NCBI GenBank assembly: GCA_946902875.1
Contig: OX336339.1
Span: 26,598,672 to 26,662,671 of the forward strand
From: Nematopogon swammerdamellus
Taxonomy: Eukaryota; Arthropoda; Insecta; Lepidoptera; Adelidae
Direction: 5' to 3'
Length of the DNA stretch: 64,000 nt
A model generated the notes under the pieces. The model was not told the origin of the DNA, did no database searches, and worked only from the letters and a program-made list of their open reading frames with translations. The first letter of the stretch is position 1; every line of letters begins with the position of its first letter. The position numbers were made by a program, and so were the translations under genes. Shown here piece after piece: positions 21,214 to 33,605 of the stretch.

Positions 21214-21603
21214 GTCAGCCTCGATAGCTCAGTGGTGCAGACAGTCAACTATCGCTATTGAATGTTAAGCAACGCTGGGTACGGTCAGTACTTGGATGGG
21301 TGACCGCTGACCGTTGGAGGCTGACCGAGGTTCAGATTCCTCGTAAAACTGTAGGTCCCTTCCGTCCTAATCTTACTTGGTGGTAGGGTTTAACCCGCCC
21401 GGGTTGGTACCACCGCACTGAATGAAACGTCTGTCGAAACGGCTATGTAAATAGTTTGTGTTTTCCGGCCAGTTCAGTGTAGCCGGCACGATCAAAGGGG
21501 GAAGCACTGACATGGCACCTAGTTCACCCGGTGTTATGGGCTGACATCACGGACGTTGTAGGTATGTAGCCAACCGTGTCAGTTTCCATAAAAATAAAAA
21601 AAA
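21214..21603 (+). repeat. SINE-B, best copy with tRNA/5S chimeric head
   Basis: The A-box match TAGCTCAGTGG is at 21225-21235. The segment 21264-21307 (GTTAAGCAACGCTGGGTACG, then GTCAGTACTTGGATGGGTGA and CCGC) follows the internal promoter region of 5S rRNA (roughly nt 50-95) closely. A tRNA B box, GGTTCAGATTCC, follows at 21329-21340. The body and tail are shared with other SINE-B copies and end in an A-rich tail at about 21590-21603. No target-site duplication is obvious. Confidence 0.8.
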
Positions 21604-22182
21604 CCTACAGTTTTAGACCGGTTCCGAACGGTGAACTAGCATCAGGTGTAGGTATGCAAGTAATTTTTTTCGTCAGAAAAAACTCATTGGTACACGCCGA
21701 CTAGATTCTAACCTCGGTCCTCTCGCATGAAAGCCGATGATGCCCAAACCACACGGCCACCCGCCAGTTGTCTCTGTGGCGGAGGTCTGTGGCATCGTAG
21801 CTCCCAAACGGATGGACCGATTTGGATGCGGTTTTTTTATTCGATAGCTGGTTTAACCGGGATGGTTCTTAATATGTTAGTAATGTGTGGCACTAATTAC
21901 CGAACCACAACATCATCAGATAACATCGAAATATTGGTGCGCGGCCGGCACCTCGGCCGGCACTCAATAGCCCACCAACCAAAGCAACCACCCAACCAAC
22001 TTCTGACCTGCTTACTTAAGTCGGTCGCTAGTCAAAATAATAGCTCCACTGCATCTCTGCCCGTGCACGCAGAAAAATACGACTAAGGGATAAGGGGATA
22101 AGATATGCCGTGCTAAAAGGCGACAGGATAGTCACCTCTCACCTCGGCACGGTTCTTACACAGAGTCATGCAGCGGGTGGGT
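21604..22182. other. Intergenic stretch with repeat scraps
   Basis: There is no gene. A motif at about 21788-21835 (ATCGTAGCTCCCAAACGGAT) repeats the one at 5548-5615 in inverse orientation. A scrap resembling the alternative SINE head (CTCCACTGCATCTCTGCCCG) is at about 22042-22095. Confidence 0.45.
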
Positions 22183-22502
22183 CTTCGCGCCTCATTTGCT
22201 GCTTCATAGTCATCTTGTCAAGTGTTTACCTAGACTTCGCGCCTCATTTGCTGCTTCATAGTCATCTTGTCAAGTGTTTGCCTAGACTTCGCGCCTCATT
22301 TGCTGCTTCATAGTCATCTTGTCAAGTGTTTACCTAGACTTCGCGCCTCATTTGCTGCTTCATAGTCATCTTGTCAAGTGTTTACCTAGACTTCGCGCCT
22401 CATTTGCTGCTTCATAGTGATCTTGTCAAGTGTTTACCTAGACTTCGCGCCTCATTTGCTGCTTCATAGTGATCTTGTCAAGTGTTTACCTAGACTTCGC
22501 GA
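22183..22502 (+). repeat. 52-bp tandem repeat, about 6 copies
   Basis: The unit is CTTCGCGCCTCATTTGCTGC followed by TTCATAGT(C/G)ATCTTGTC and AAGTGTTTACCTAGA. Units differ by single bases only. The apparent open frame across them is a repeat artefact. Confidence 0.9.
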
Positions 22503-22850
22503 CACGCGGTGGGTCGGTGTTGTGCTGTACTGTAATGTACGCAGAGTACTTGCAGGCAGTATATGGCGTGCGTGTGGTATGTATGTGTGTGTAACAACAG
22601 TGCCAATACTTACAAGATTTACCTAACTATGTAGGTGCGGCGGCACTCGGCCGGCAGGAGGGGAGCTATGCGCCTGGCACCGCAGCGCACCGCACCGACA
22701 CGACAGCCCACTAGTCCTACCTACCTACCTACCTACCTACACCCACCGAGTCGAGCAAGGCCTCGTCGCGTCGTCGTCGTCGCTCCATCCAACTCGCTCG
22801 TCACACGGCGACGAAGACGACGACGGACGGACACACTCAACCGTTTTTAA
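22503..22850. other. Stretch with (CCTA)n
   Basis: A short (CTAC)n run is at about 22716-22740, and a CGTCGTCGT-rich part at 22765-22825. No gene is supported. Confidence 0.5.
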
Positions 22851-24955
22851 CCGACTTCCAAAAAAGGAGGAGGTTCTCAATTCGTCTGTATGTTTTTTTT
22901 TTTTTTATTTTATTTTTTTTTTTTTTTATTTTTTTGTATGTTTGTAACACGATTTCTCCGTCAATTGAGGGCCGATTTAGAAAATTCTTTTTTTGTTAGT
23001 TAGGTCATACTTCCGAGGTGGTCCCATTTCAATTTTATCGAAATTGGTTCAGTGGTTTTCGAAAAATCAGCATAATACTATGGTGTGTGGTTACCTTCAG
23101 CAAAACTTGTGATGTGGTCGTTTTCGGCAATTTTCAGTTTGATAAATTAGTATGGTGTGTGGTTACCTTCAGCAAAACATTTGTGATGTGGACTTATTCA
23201 GCAATTTGCAGTCTGACACATATGGCGAATAGTTCTGTACCACTTCAATCGATTTCGATTATTCGATTTCGATTATTCTTTTTTATGTAATATTACTAAA
23301 AAGAATGAAATAAAAACTGTTTTAAAAAATATTAAACCGATTTCCAAAAAACAAAAAAAAAAAAAACTAAAAAGTATTAAATACCTAATATTTTGAAATT
23401 TTCTCTGTCCTGTTGAAATACATGAATCGATATACTAGTGATACATATTCGGACCCTTGTTTCATGAATATTCTAAATTTGAAATTTTTTATCTTTTCCG
23501 ACCGGCGCTTAATTTATTATGGTACCTGGCCAGTACCTACTGTACCGAGTACCATCGAGCTGGTTTGATGATGGAGACAGAAGGTGGCCATAGGAACTCC
23601 TAAACTACACATGATAAACCCATCGTGTTTGGGCTCGTTGCATTTGTCTTCACGAGAAATTTACTTTAGACCTAAAAGATTCTCAATTCGACGGTATGTT
23701 TTCTTTTTTTGGATGTTTGTTACGCGATTACTCCGTCAATTGTGGGCCGATTTTGAAAATTCTTTTTTTTTTATTTGAAAGGGGATAACCCTGAGGTTTT
23801 TGAAGTGAAAACTTCTTTAGCGGCTCTTGGCACTTTTTTAGGTGGGTAAAAATGTATAACTCGCGACATCGCGTCAGCGTCATTTTTAAAATGAAACCTT
23901 AAGTCATTGCGTTAAGGGTTAAGTTAGAGTGGCACGGGATCTGCCGGCACTCCCGGAGTGCAACTGTTAAGTAGGGTTCCGTAACACGTTTATGTCTGTC
24001 CATTCTACTAAGTTCTGCAAAATGAATGTAGGGTTCCGTAACATATGCATGTCTATCCGTTCTACTAAATTTTACAATTTTCAACCAAGGTCCTCCGACG
24101 GTTATTTTATAATAAAAGTAGGCTTCCGTAACACGTTTATGTCTGTCCATTCTACTAAGTTCTGCAACATCACCTACAACGTCCGTGATGTCAGCCCATA
24201 ACACCAGTGCCATGTCAGTGCTTCCCCCTTTGATCGTGCTGACTACACTGAACTGGTCGGAAAACACAAACTATTTACATAGCCGTTTCGACCGACGTTT
24301 AATTCAGTGCGGTGGTACCAACCCGGGAAGGTTAAACCCTACCACCAAGTAAGATTACGAGGGAAGGGACTTACAGTTTTACGAGGAATCCGAACCTTGG
24401 TCAGCCTCCAACGGTCAGCGGTCACCCATCTAAGTACTGACCGCACCCAGCGTTGCTTAAAATTCAATAGCGACAGTTGACTGTCTGCACCACTGAGCTA
24501 TCGAAGCTGACGTGGTCCTATTTTAATTGGGTCAAGATCGGATTGGAAAGCGAGGCGGAATCGCGAGGCCGAAGGCCGAGCGATTCCGCCGAGTACATTA
24601 ATAGCAAAAAATTACTAAAAAAAACTGTGAAATAAAAAAAAAGTTTTAAAAAACATAAAACCGACTTCCTAAAAAAAGTAAAACTAAAAAACTATTTAAA
24701 ATAAAAATATAAAAACCGCCTTCAAAAATATATGAAATAAAAACCTAAAAAAAAAAACGAACCCTAGAGTTGAAGGCGGTGCTAAAGCAAGCAAAAATGA
24801 TGCATGAAAGAAAACATGAGCGGATGATAATATCCTTTGTGATTTGTGTAGCCTTTTTAGCACCGCCTTCCACTCTAGGGTTCGTTTTTTTTTTTAGGTT
24901 TTTATTTCATATATTTTTGAAGGCGGTTTTTATATTTTTATTTTAAATAGTTTTT
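22851..24955 (+). repeat. Dispersed repeat family F, long copy interrupted by SINE-B
   Basis: It starts ACCGACTTCCAAAAAAGGAG and is collinear with 19135-20205. At 23780-24511 it is broken by foreign sequence: a three-fold tandem of GGGTTCCGTAACACGTTTAT-type units (about 23973-24172) and the SINE-B copy at 24170-24511. The hairpin core resumes at about 24752-24885. Confidence 0.75.
24170..24511 (-). repeat. SINE-B copy with tRNA/5S chimeric head
   Basis: Read from 24511 downward: TAGCTCAGTGG (A box, 24490-24500 on the complement), TTAAGCAACGCTGGGTGCGG plus TCAGTACTTAGATGGGTGAC (5S-like), then GGTTCGGATTCC (B box). The tail is cut after GACATCACGGACGTTGTAGG, so the copy is 3'-truncated. Confidence 0.75.
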
Positions 24956-24967
24956 TCACCACTCAAC

Positions 24968-25118
24968 AGCGCGGTTTTCTCAACCGTTCACTTCGAAAGA
25001 ATGCGGCGCGCACCCTCCGCTCTCCGCCCCCACCGCAATGCCCGTCAGTACGGTGGAGGCGGAGAGCGGAGTGGGCGCGCCGCATTCTTTCGAAGTGAAC
25101 GGTTGAGAAAACCGCGCT
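24968..25118. repeat. 151-bp hairpin, arms about 68 bp
   Basis: The left arm starts AGCGCGGTTTTCTCAACCGT and the right arm is its near-perfect reverse complement, ending ACGGTTGAGAAAACCGCGCT. The loop is short (around CAATGCCCGTCAGTA). It is GC-rich and would extrude as a strong cruciform. Confidence 0.9.
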
Positions 25119-25440
25119 ATACTATGCTGTACAAAATATTAAATTTGCATATGAATATCCCTAAATGTATTGTCATTTTTAACTCCCGACGTTTTCCCCA
25201 TCATGTGGGATGTCGTTGGATAGGTCTTTGGAAAATATTGCAGGTTTGTGAAAAGCATTTTTCGATTTAGGGATTCGTTTGCGAATTATTAAGCTTTTAA
25301 GTGCTAATTTTTGTTAGAGTCAATCGTCCCCACCCCCTGAATGCTAAACGGTTGTTATTAGATATGTGAAAAAATTCACAGCAGTAGTATATATATCGAA
25401 ATTAAAAGGAAAACTATCACACCTAAGTAGGCTGTACAGG
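25119..25440. other. Spacer between hairpin and THAP copy 2
   Basis: There is no gene. A short plus-strand open stretch ending VCEKHFS near 25243-25263 resembles the end of a THAP domain (see rejected items). Confidence 0.3.
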
Positions 25441-26236
25441 CACAGAATAGAAAAGAGTACTCCGTACAGAAGCTTCTCTGTACAAACACTCACAAAGAAA
25501 TAGCTACTCTGCGACGACGCGATAAAGTACAAATTGACTCGCACAGAGCTGCATGCCTAACCACGATAACCACCTACATTTCGCTTCTCTTTCTGTCGCG
25601 TAACTCTATCTCGAAAGCGCGTCGTTCAGCGCGTGTAAGGGCTGTGCCTTTGGTTGGGCTGTCTTTTTGTGAGGAATAAAATGAAGATGATACCTACCAA
25701 CGATACGATATTTAGCTACGGCAAATTCATGCGAACTAATTCATGCATGCGTTAGCGTCACAATTAGTTTCTCACATGGAAGCGTGCAACCTTCCAGTGA
25801 TAGTTTTGTTTGATCAATAAATTTTAAGATCATCTACAATGTACGTATTGTTTTATTGGTGTTTTTTATTGTATAAAACCCACATTGAGAGACAGAGAAC
25901 GAATGAATGTTCTATTTCTATCCTTATACGAATTAGACCATACATACCACGCTGTTCGGCGTCATCTAACTAATGTTATTGGCAATATGATAATATTATT
26001 TTAAATCTATGATCTCCTACTAATATGAATAAATAAATTACTAGAAATAAATCAAAATGCTGCACAATAATGACGTGATTTCGACATTTCTAAATTCGAA
26101 ACGAAACGTAGTAGATGCGCGCGCCGCGCGCTCGCTCTGGCTGGATAACGGCAGCCCACTGTTACTTGTATGCATTAACCGGTACGCCAAGCGGTAGGCA
26201 TTTAACGCGCGACTTTGAGCGAGTGACGAAGGCCTG
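25441..26236 (-). pseudogene. THAP-bearing segment, copy 2, exon deleted
   Basis: This is the inverted copy of 6760-7583. Read on the minus strand it keeps the ATG region (AGAAATGTCGAAATCACGTC) as far as TTATTGTGCAG. It then jumps directly to CATTTTGATTTATTTC, which in copy 1 lies beyond the exon and its donor. About 68 bp holding the zinc-ligand region and the donor are therefore missing, with AG at both breakpoints. Single-base differences elsewhere show independent ageing. Confidence 0.65.
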
Positions 26237-26380
26237 CAGCGGGAGCACAAATGCGTCGATAAGCCTTTATCGATCGATAAACATCTATTCGTCTTCTTCT
26301 ATTCTCCTTCGTCGAACGAAGCAAATAGATATTTATCGATCGATATAGGCTTATCGACGCATTTGTGCTCCCACTGCTGG
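26237..26380. repeat. Hairpin element, arms about 55 bp
   Basis: The arms GGGAGCACAAATGCGTCGAT and its complement ATCGACGCATTTGTGCTCCC bound a core with TATCGATCGATA on both sides. The element directly abuts the end of THAP copy 2. A SINE-A-like head scrap is at 26522-26583 (GGGTTCCGCAACTACGGAAC ... CACGCACTTGGCCG). Confidence 0.8.
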
Positions 26381-26769
26381 TACAGGTTGACGAGTAATAG
26401 TCGACCAACTTATAAAATGTACGGACGACAGCCATCACTTCACTGTTGAAGAACTTTTTCAAATTAACATTCATTTATTTCCCCTACAAAATTATGCAAA
26501 TAATCAAATAATTCATTTTGATAGGGTTCCGCAACTACGGAACCCTACACTGCGCGTGGCCCGACACGCACTTGGCCGCTTTTTATTATTATTTGAAAGC
26601 TGGTGTAAGGGAATAACATACGCTGGAAAAAAGTCGGCGCGGGGCGTGGCTTATGAGTTATGACATCAAGGAGGTGCTTCGACTCCCGCGTAGACTTGCA
26701 TACATATTGTCGGTAGAGGCGACAATCACTTGTAAATTATTTTACTATTCACTATGCAAGGTAGAAGGT

Positions 26770-28720
26770 TGAGACATTATGCTCTTTTCTATTTCTAACA
26801 TGCAAAATTATTAGTTTGTTACCTCGCCGATTCGCTATGAAATTTGACTAAGTTATTCTTTATATGCTTTCAGATTGTTTATTCTCTTTGCGTCAGATTC
26901 GATTTATAATCAAATCTAGTCGTTCAAACTCCACATTGCCCACCAATCACGACGGGGACGTTCAGCTTGAATGTTTGGTGCCTAACCTATCATGCGCATA
27001 CCATTAAACCTATGTTAATCTATTACTTAGAGCTAATCTAGTACGCTTAATCTAATTGTAGGCGATCGACTCAAAGGAATTCAGTCCTTCAACTTTCCTC
27101 GTAGAAAATCAACCTAGAACGACCTCCAGGAAATGACAATGCTACCAAGTGAGAACAGGGTGCACAGCACTCCCCTTTACGTAAAAGTCGCAGTTAATTC
27201 CCCTCAAGTAGGTTTAGAACATCTTCCGAATCGACAGACCTTCTATTCTAGCTTATTATACTTAAACCTAAACCGTGCATTTAATGTAAATGGGTTCTCC
27301 TTTGCGTGATACACTTTCCAGGTGAGTTACAGATAACAAAGAATACAGTGCTATCTTTCACTACGACCTGTCGTGTTTACGCTGGTTGTGAGAAATTCCT
27401 GAGCTCGTTCCGATGGTGGAAATTCTTTACAGCTGCATGGTAATGATGATGATGCATCCTTTACCGCTGCGTAGCAATGTTGGTGATATATGTCGCACGT
27501 CACGGCGATTCCTTGAAGTCTGTGAAACACTCAGCCAGATGATTTGCAGTGGTTCCTGTAATCATACGTCTAGGCCGCCGATGGCTTTGAGCTAATTTCG
27601 CGCGCCGTTTTTTTTTTTGAGCAAAGTTCACGCTGTCCCTCGCTGTTAAGTTTGGTAACGCGCCGAGAACAATAATCCGCAACCGAGTAGTTGTTTTACG
27701 TTCGCGGATTAATAAATCGGCCGCCGAAATGAATCGACGCTTCGGTGGAAAACCGCACGCAATCGCGATCCTCGGAAGTGATGAGTCTCGATGGAATATT
27801 TTTAATTGAAGCATGCAACTTAGCTCAGGCTTCTAAGCCAATCCAGTCTACCCCGGCACCCGCCCAGCTTTCTCAGCAACCGGCGCCTCTCTATCCACGT
27901 TCAGCTCCCCGCACACAACGTCACTTCACTAATAGAGTTCAAAGTCCACGAATTATACCTATTTTCGCACTATATCACTTGTCACTTAACACGTAAACCC
28001 GAGACTCCGCGCGCTCCCTTCAATTTTCCCAGAGGAGAAACCGTGTTCTCAACTCCAAACCAGTTATGAAGGAATCGATTGTCTTTCCCGAAACGCGAAA
28101 CCGGCCCGAGTAGAGTCCGTTCCAAATTACCGCGCGATGATTCCTTCTCGATTAATGTTCGTAGTCGAATACCGAGAGGCGACCGTTTCGGACTCCCAAA
28201 TCTTCCGAACTCCTCGAAGACATCCGATCAATTCTCCCGCGCGATCCTCACTGTCCTCCGGTTTCTTTCCCCCGTCAGCCTGATGAGCACACCTCTTTCC
28301 TTCCTTGCAAAATGGCCGCAACAGTTCATTTCCCTAATTGGTAGAATATCTGTAGGCCACACCCCTAACTAACGCCATGTTCCGTGTTTATTTATTTTTT
28401 GTATCAAGTCCTAAACAGCCATTTTGAAATTCGAAGGTTTTTTTTTTGTACTGTTGTCCTTGAGATTGTGAGATTTTAAGAAATAACACTCAAAATTAGC
28501 CCATTTCTGAAAAGGGTCCATAATTTTTGTTATAGACGACATTTATTGCCAAGAGTATCAGATTACAGAATCCTGACGCCAAGGGAATTATTTGCACGTG
28601 TGTGAACCGTGTGAATTTAAAATTCGAAAATATTTTAGATAAGGGAAACAAATATTATAATTTTATATGAGAAGTGTGCGCATGGTGCAAATACACTTTG
28701 TATCAGGCGAACACATCTCA
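26770..28720. repeat. Left long terminal repeat
   Basis: It is 1951 bp, TG...CA. It contains several short open frames (for example 27500-27814 minus and 28079-28372 plus) that are duplicated in the right repeat and show no recognisable domain. Confidence 0.75.
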
Positions 28721-31475
28721 GAGCACCGCCAGATTTTAGATGTCGAAATACATTCGAATGTATTTCGAGGGAAAAAATCTTAATAACATAATAAGCACAA
28801 TGACTATACTACTGTAACACCCTTATCTGCAGAAAGACGAAGGAAACCATCACTCGCTATCGACGAACGCAAATCCTCGATTTTGCCGCGCCGCGATTGC
28901 TTCGAAAGCTTCTCAGAGCAAGAAAATATCTGCTGACTGAATAACCCCCCCATGTGTTCGCACCACTTGTCCCCTAGAAATTAAATAAATTCGAAAAAAT
29001 GTGGTGTACGTATTTGACGAAAACAAATATTGAATAACACCATGCGTAAATTCGAAAGAAAGAGAAAAATGTACATATAAGGATCACTACAATCATTTCT
29101 AAGTATAATGAATTTATTTATTTATTTACAGTATCTACATACAAGGAGTTAGGTAATACCGTGTATAATCCACGCAATTCTAGAACGTAAAAGTTTTCTT
29201 TCAGTTTCCCCTAAGCCACTCAGCATAATGTACTGATTAAACTGTAGACAGATGCCTCCCCAAACCTTTACTTACTCAACTTGTATTCGCGGCCAAGTAT
29301 AACATTGCTTTGCCAACCAGAAAGAGATGGTCGCATGGTACATTGAGTTTTCCATTAGCCCAGTATAGTCAAAATACAGAGACAAGTCTCCGTCATGGCA
29401 CCGCCAGAGTAAAAGACAGTACTGTGGATTCAGACACCCACAGCATATCGCATAAACTAAACTCAATTATACCAAAAAACCGTTGCCGACATGACTATTC
29501 CAACTACTGTAATCGAATTCTAATTGGAATTAGGATTCCGTGCTATCTTACGTTGCGACGAAGTCGAATATTTTTAATCTTGAGTGTACTAGAGACCTTG
29601 GAATATATTCCTCTGTCAGCCTCCTTTAGTCCAGACTCCAGTGTCTGACATCCTGTACCTACACACAACAAAACGATAGCGAAATTATATCATCCGCCTA
29701 ACCGTGCCCTAATTATGTAATATTACGAATGCAAGGTTCCGCACCACCAGATAATTTGAAACAGGGACTCGAACCCATCACTAATGGATGTTATGTCCAT
29801 GTTTGACTATACATTGTGGATAAATTATGTAAATAATAGCGTTTTGAAAATAAATAACTAATAATTGCGCGAATTGTCTAATTACATTAAGGTTTAAAGA
29901 CACCAGCTTGTACGTCACTGAGAATTGGGCCTATGACTATGAAACAATTTCAATGAGCAGGTCCATTTTCCCTTTAGATTGATCACGAGTAAATACAATA
30001 CAATACAAATAGAATAGAACAATTTGCGACAGGTTCGATGCAGACTTACTACCATATGAATGGTCAATAACCAATAAACATACAGACAACCATTTGATAC
30101 AACACATAGGATTTAACTTATAAAACAGCGCTAATTTATTGTGATCGCCACTTAACGGCAGAAGCAAATGAAACTTACTAGAACACCGATCAGCTGATAA
30201 TAAAGTGAATTTAACGGACCAACCGAGTAGTGTATCTACCTAGATAAGAATAAAGATCTTCTTTAACCTTGTAACAACGACGACATATATGGCAAAAAAA
30301 AAATCCAACCCCTAGCCCATCTGTTACTATGACTCAAGCTTACAATGACGCGATGCAACTAAAGCTACCCTTACATTGTTTCTATGGCGCAACCAAGATA
30401 CTTCTAACGGAATTCATCCAGCCCGTATTTATTTTGTCGATGTTTTAGTTCAATATTATTATCAGCAAATTATTATTTTGTTTAGAGATAACGTTTGAAC
30501 TGCAGAGATGCCATTGCTATGCTAGTTGAATATTTTGTTTTTTTTTGTGTTTTTTTTTTTGTAGATGATTAAGGTTAAATGTGTCATGATTTATTTATGC
30601 CTACGCTGTAAGTTTTGACTATATAAGATTACGTTTGGAGATTTAGAAATTTATCTTTGGTTTAAGGCGATTTTAGGCCGAATTTAGTCTTGCGCGTATT
30701 AGTTTATCTTATGAACCTTTTAAAGAGAGATATGGCGATAGTAAACTTTAATACGTAGCGATACTGAAACAGAAGGTGAAGATAATCAGACAATAGCGAT
30801 CAGCTGATCCTTCGCGTCGGCTAGACCCAGTGATGGCACAAAAAATTATCGGCCGGACAACATGCTTGTTCTTTTGTTTCTGCGAACAAAAGCTCGTGCG
30901 CTCGACTAACACGTTTGTTTGTAAACAAATCCACAGTTGACTCGTTATCAAAAATATTACCTATTCTGTTCGGAGATGTTATTAATTTTGTTTTTCGTCT
31001 TAGACAATTTTAGACCGAATCACTTCTTACGCGTGTTATACTGTTTTACGACATTTTAAAGAGCGACAATAAAAGTGTAATTGACAAAAACAGCTGAAAC
31101 AGAAAGTTGAGATTAACAATAATTTTACGACCGTGCGCAACCGATGTTGGCTTGCACCGCCGGCCTCGACTCACAGAGGAAAAAAAAGGGTATCTGCCAG
31201 CATGCGACGACTCTATTGTTTGGAGAACAAAACGTTTGCACTCGTCTATAGTATTGGTAAACGAACTACAGCTGTTTTGGACTCTTATCAAATCTGACAC
31301 AATATTTTGAACAATCTGAAGCCATTTGAATTTATAAAACCAATTCGATTTAAGTTTGACCCATACGTTATGTGATATGTAGTAACCTCGGTTCTTTAAA
31401 TGAGTCTAGGTGTGCTTTATTAATTAATTTGTAAGACACGCCTATTTTTTACTCATCTCGGCTCACGGCATCATT
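28721..31475. other. Internal region of the LTR-type element, non-coding
   Basis: The longest open frames are about 110 codons with no known motif. Near the right end, two diverged blocks repeat each other in order: CTGAAACAGAAGGTGAAGAT near 30765 and CTGAAACAGAAAGTTGAGAT near 31094. Both are followed by a GAACAAAA... / CTCGTTATCAAA or CTCTTATCAAA pattern, so part of the interior arose by tandem duplication. Confidence 0.55.
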
Positions 31476-33428
31476 TGAGACATTATGCTCTTTTCTATTT
31501 CTAACATGCAAAATTATTAGTTTGTTACCTCGCCGATTCGCTATGAAATTTGACTAAGTTATTCTTTATATGCTTTCAGATTGTTTATTCTCTTTGCGTC
31601 AGATTCGATTTATAATCAAATCTAGTCGTTCAAACTCCACATTGCCCACCAATCACGACGGGGACGTTCAGCTTGAATGTTTGGTGCCTAACCTATCATG
31701 CGCATACCATTAAACCTATGTTAATCTATTACTTAGAGCTAATCTAGTACGCTTAATCTAATTGTAGGCGATCGACTCAAAGGAATTCAGTCCTTCAACT
31801 TTCCTCGTAGAAAATCAACCTAGAACGACCTCCAGGAAATGACAATGCTACCAAGTGAGAACAGGGTGCACAGCACTCCCCTTTACGTAAAAGTCGCAGT
31901 TAATTCCCCTCAAGTAGGTTTAGAACATCTTCCGAATCGACAGACCTTCTATTCTAGCTTATTATACTTAAACCTAAACCGTGCATTTAATGTAAATGGG
32001 TTCTCCTTTGCGTGATACACTTTCCAGGTGAGTTACAGATAACAAAGAATACAGTGCTATCTTTCACTACGACCTGTCGTGTTTACGCTGGTTGTGAGAA
32101 ATTCCTGAGCTCGTTCCGATGGTGGAAATTCTTTACAGCTGCATGGTAATGATGATGATGCATCCTTTACCGCTGCGTAGCAATGTTGGTGATATATGTC
32201 GCACGTCACGGCGATTCCTTGAAGTCTGTGAAACACTCAGCCAGATGATTTGCAGTGGTTCCTGTAATCATACGTCTAGGCCGCCGATGGCTTTGAGCTA
32301 ATTTCGCGCGCCGTTTTTTTTTTTGAGCAAAGTTCACGCTGTCCCTCGCTGTTAAGTTTGGTAACGCGCCGAGAACAATAATCCGCAACCGAGTAGTTGT
32401 TTTACGTTCGCGGATTAATAAATCGGCCGCCGAAATGAATCGACGCTTCGGTGGAAAACCGCACGCAATCGCGATCCTCGGAAGTGATGAGTCTCGATGG
32501 AATATTTTTAATTGAAGCATGCAACTTAGCTCAGGCTTCTAAGTCAATCCAGTCTTCCCCGGCACCCGCCCAGCTTTCTCAGCAACCGGCGCCTCTCTAT
32601 CCACGTTCAGCTCCCCGCACACAACGTCACTTCACTAATAGAGTTCAAAGTCCACGAATTATACCTATTTTCGCACTATATCACTTGTCACTTAACACGT
32701 AAACCCGAGACTCCGCGCGCTCCCTTCAATTTTCCCAGAGGAGAAACCGTGTTCTCAACTCCAAACCAGTTATGAAGGAATCGATTGTCTTTCCCGAAAC
32801 GCGAAACCGGCCCGAGTAGAGTCCGTTCCAAATTACCGCGCGATGATTCCTTCTCGATTAATGTTCGTAGTCGAATACCGAGAGGCGACCGTTTCGGACT
32901 CCCGAATCTTCCGAACTCCTCGAAGACATCCGATCAATTCTCCCGCGCGATCCTCACTGTCCTCCGGTTTCTTTCCCCCGTCAGCCTGATGAGCACACCT
33001 CTTTCCTTCCTTGCAAAATGGCCGCAACAGTTCATTTCCCTAATTGGTAGAATATCTGTAGGCCACACCCCTAACTAACGCCATGTTCCGTGTTTATTTA
33101 TTTTTTGTATCAAGTCCTAAACAGCCATTTTGAAATTCGAAGGTTTTTTTTTTTTGTACTGTTGTCCTTGAGATTGTGAGATTTTAAGAAATAACACTTA
33201 AAATTAGCCCATTTCTGAAAAGGGTCCATAATTTTTGTTATAGACGACATTTATTGCCAAGAGTATCAGATTACAGAATCCTGACGCCAAGGGAATTATT
33301 TGCACGTGTGTGAACCGTGTGAATTTAAAATTCGAAAATATTTTAGATAAGGGAAACAAATATTATAATTTTATATGAGAAGTGTGCGCATGGTGCAAAT
33401 ACACTTTGTATCAGGCGAACACATCTCA
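31476..33428. repeat. Right long terminal repeat
   Basis: It is 1953 bp and virtually identical to the left repeat. It is followed by the AGGT duplication at 33429-33432. Confidence 0.75.
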
Positions 33429-33605
33429 AGGTATTCTGCCACAAATGAGATACTGATTCTGCGTTTATGCAAGAGGTTTCATGTTGTCAGTTACCACTAC
33501 GGATGTAGAGCGGATACCCTACTCTTTGCATAAATTGTCCTATTATTGGAATTTATAACACGTGTGTCTTAACCTAATTATGCGAGTCTGTCTCGCTCTT
33601 GGCCG

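Larger units (their letters stand above)
26770..33428. mobile_element. Non-coding LTR-type element, 6.66 kb (LARD-like)
   Basis: Two direct repeats of 1951 bp (26770-28720) and 1953 bp (31476-33428) enclose 2755 bp. Each repeat starts TGAGACATTATGC and ends GAACACATCTCA, that is TG...CA with a 5-bp inverted TGAGA/TCTCA. The whole is flanked by the 4-bp duplication AGGT (26766-26769 and 33429-33432). By eye the repeats differ at four bases plus a T-run of 10 versus 12, which accounts exactly for the length difference. The inside has no gag, protease, RT or integrase motif. I see no convincing primer-binding site or polypurine tract in either orientation. A large retrotransposon derivative moved in trans is the best fit. 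Confidence 0.7.

Noticed and set aside
21264..21307. A 5S rRNA gene
   Set aside because: Only ~44 nt of the internal promoter region is present, embedded in a SINE head; both ends of 5S rRNA are missing.
25127..25273. Plus-strand frame ending QVCEKHFS, like the second half of a THAP domain
   Set aside because: It is on the opposite strand to the nearby THAP copy, too short before the Cys, and lacks splice sites that would join it to the first exon.
27413..28372. Frames within the left LTR, duplicated at 32119-33078
   Set aside because: Identical because the LTRs are identical; no known motif, no start context or splice structure.
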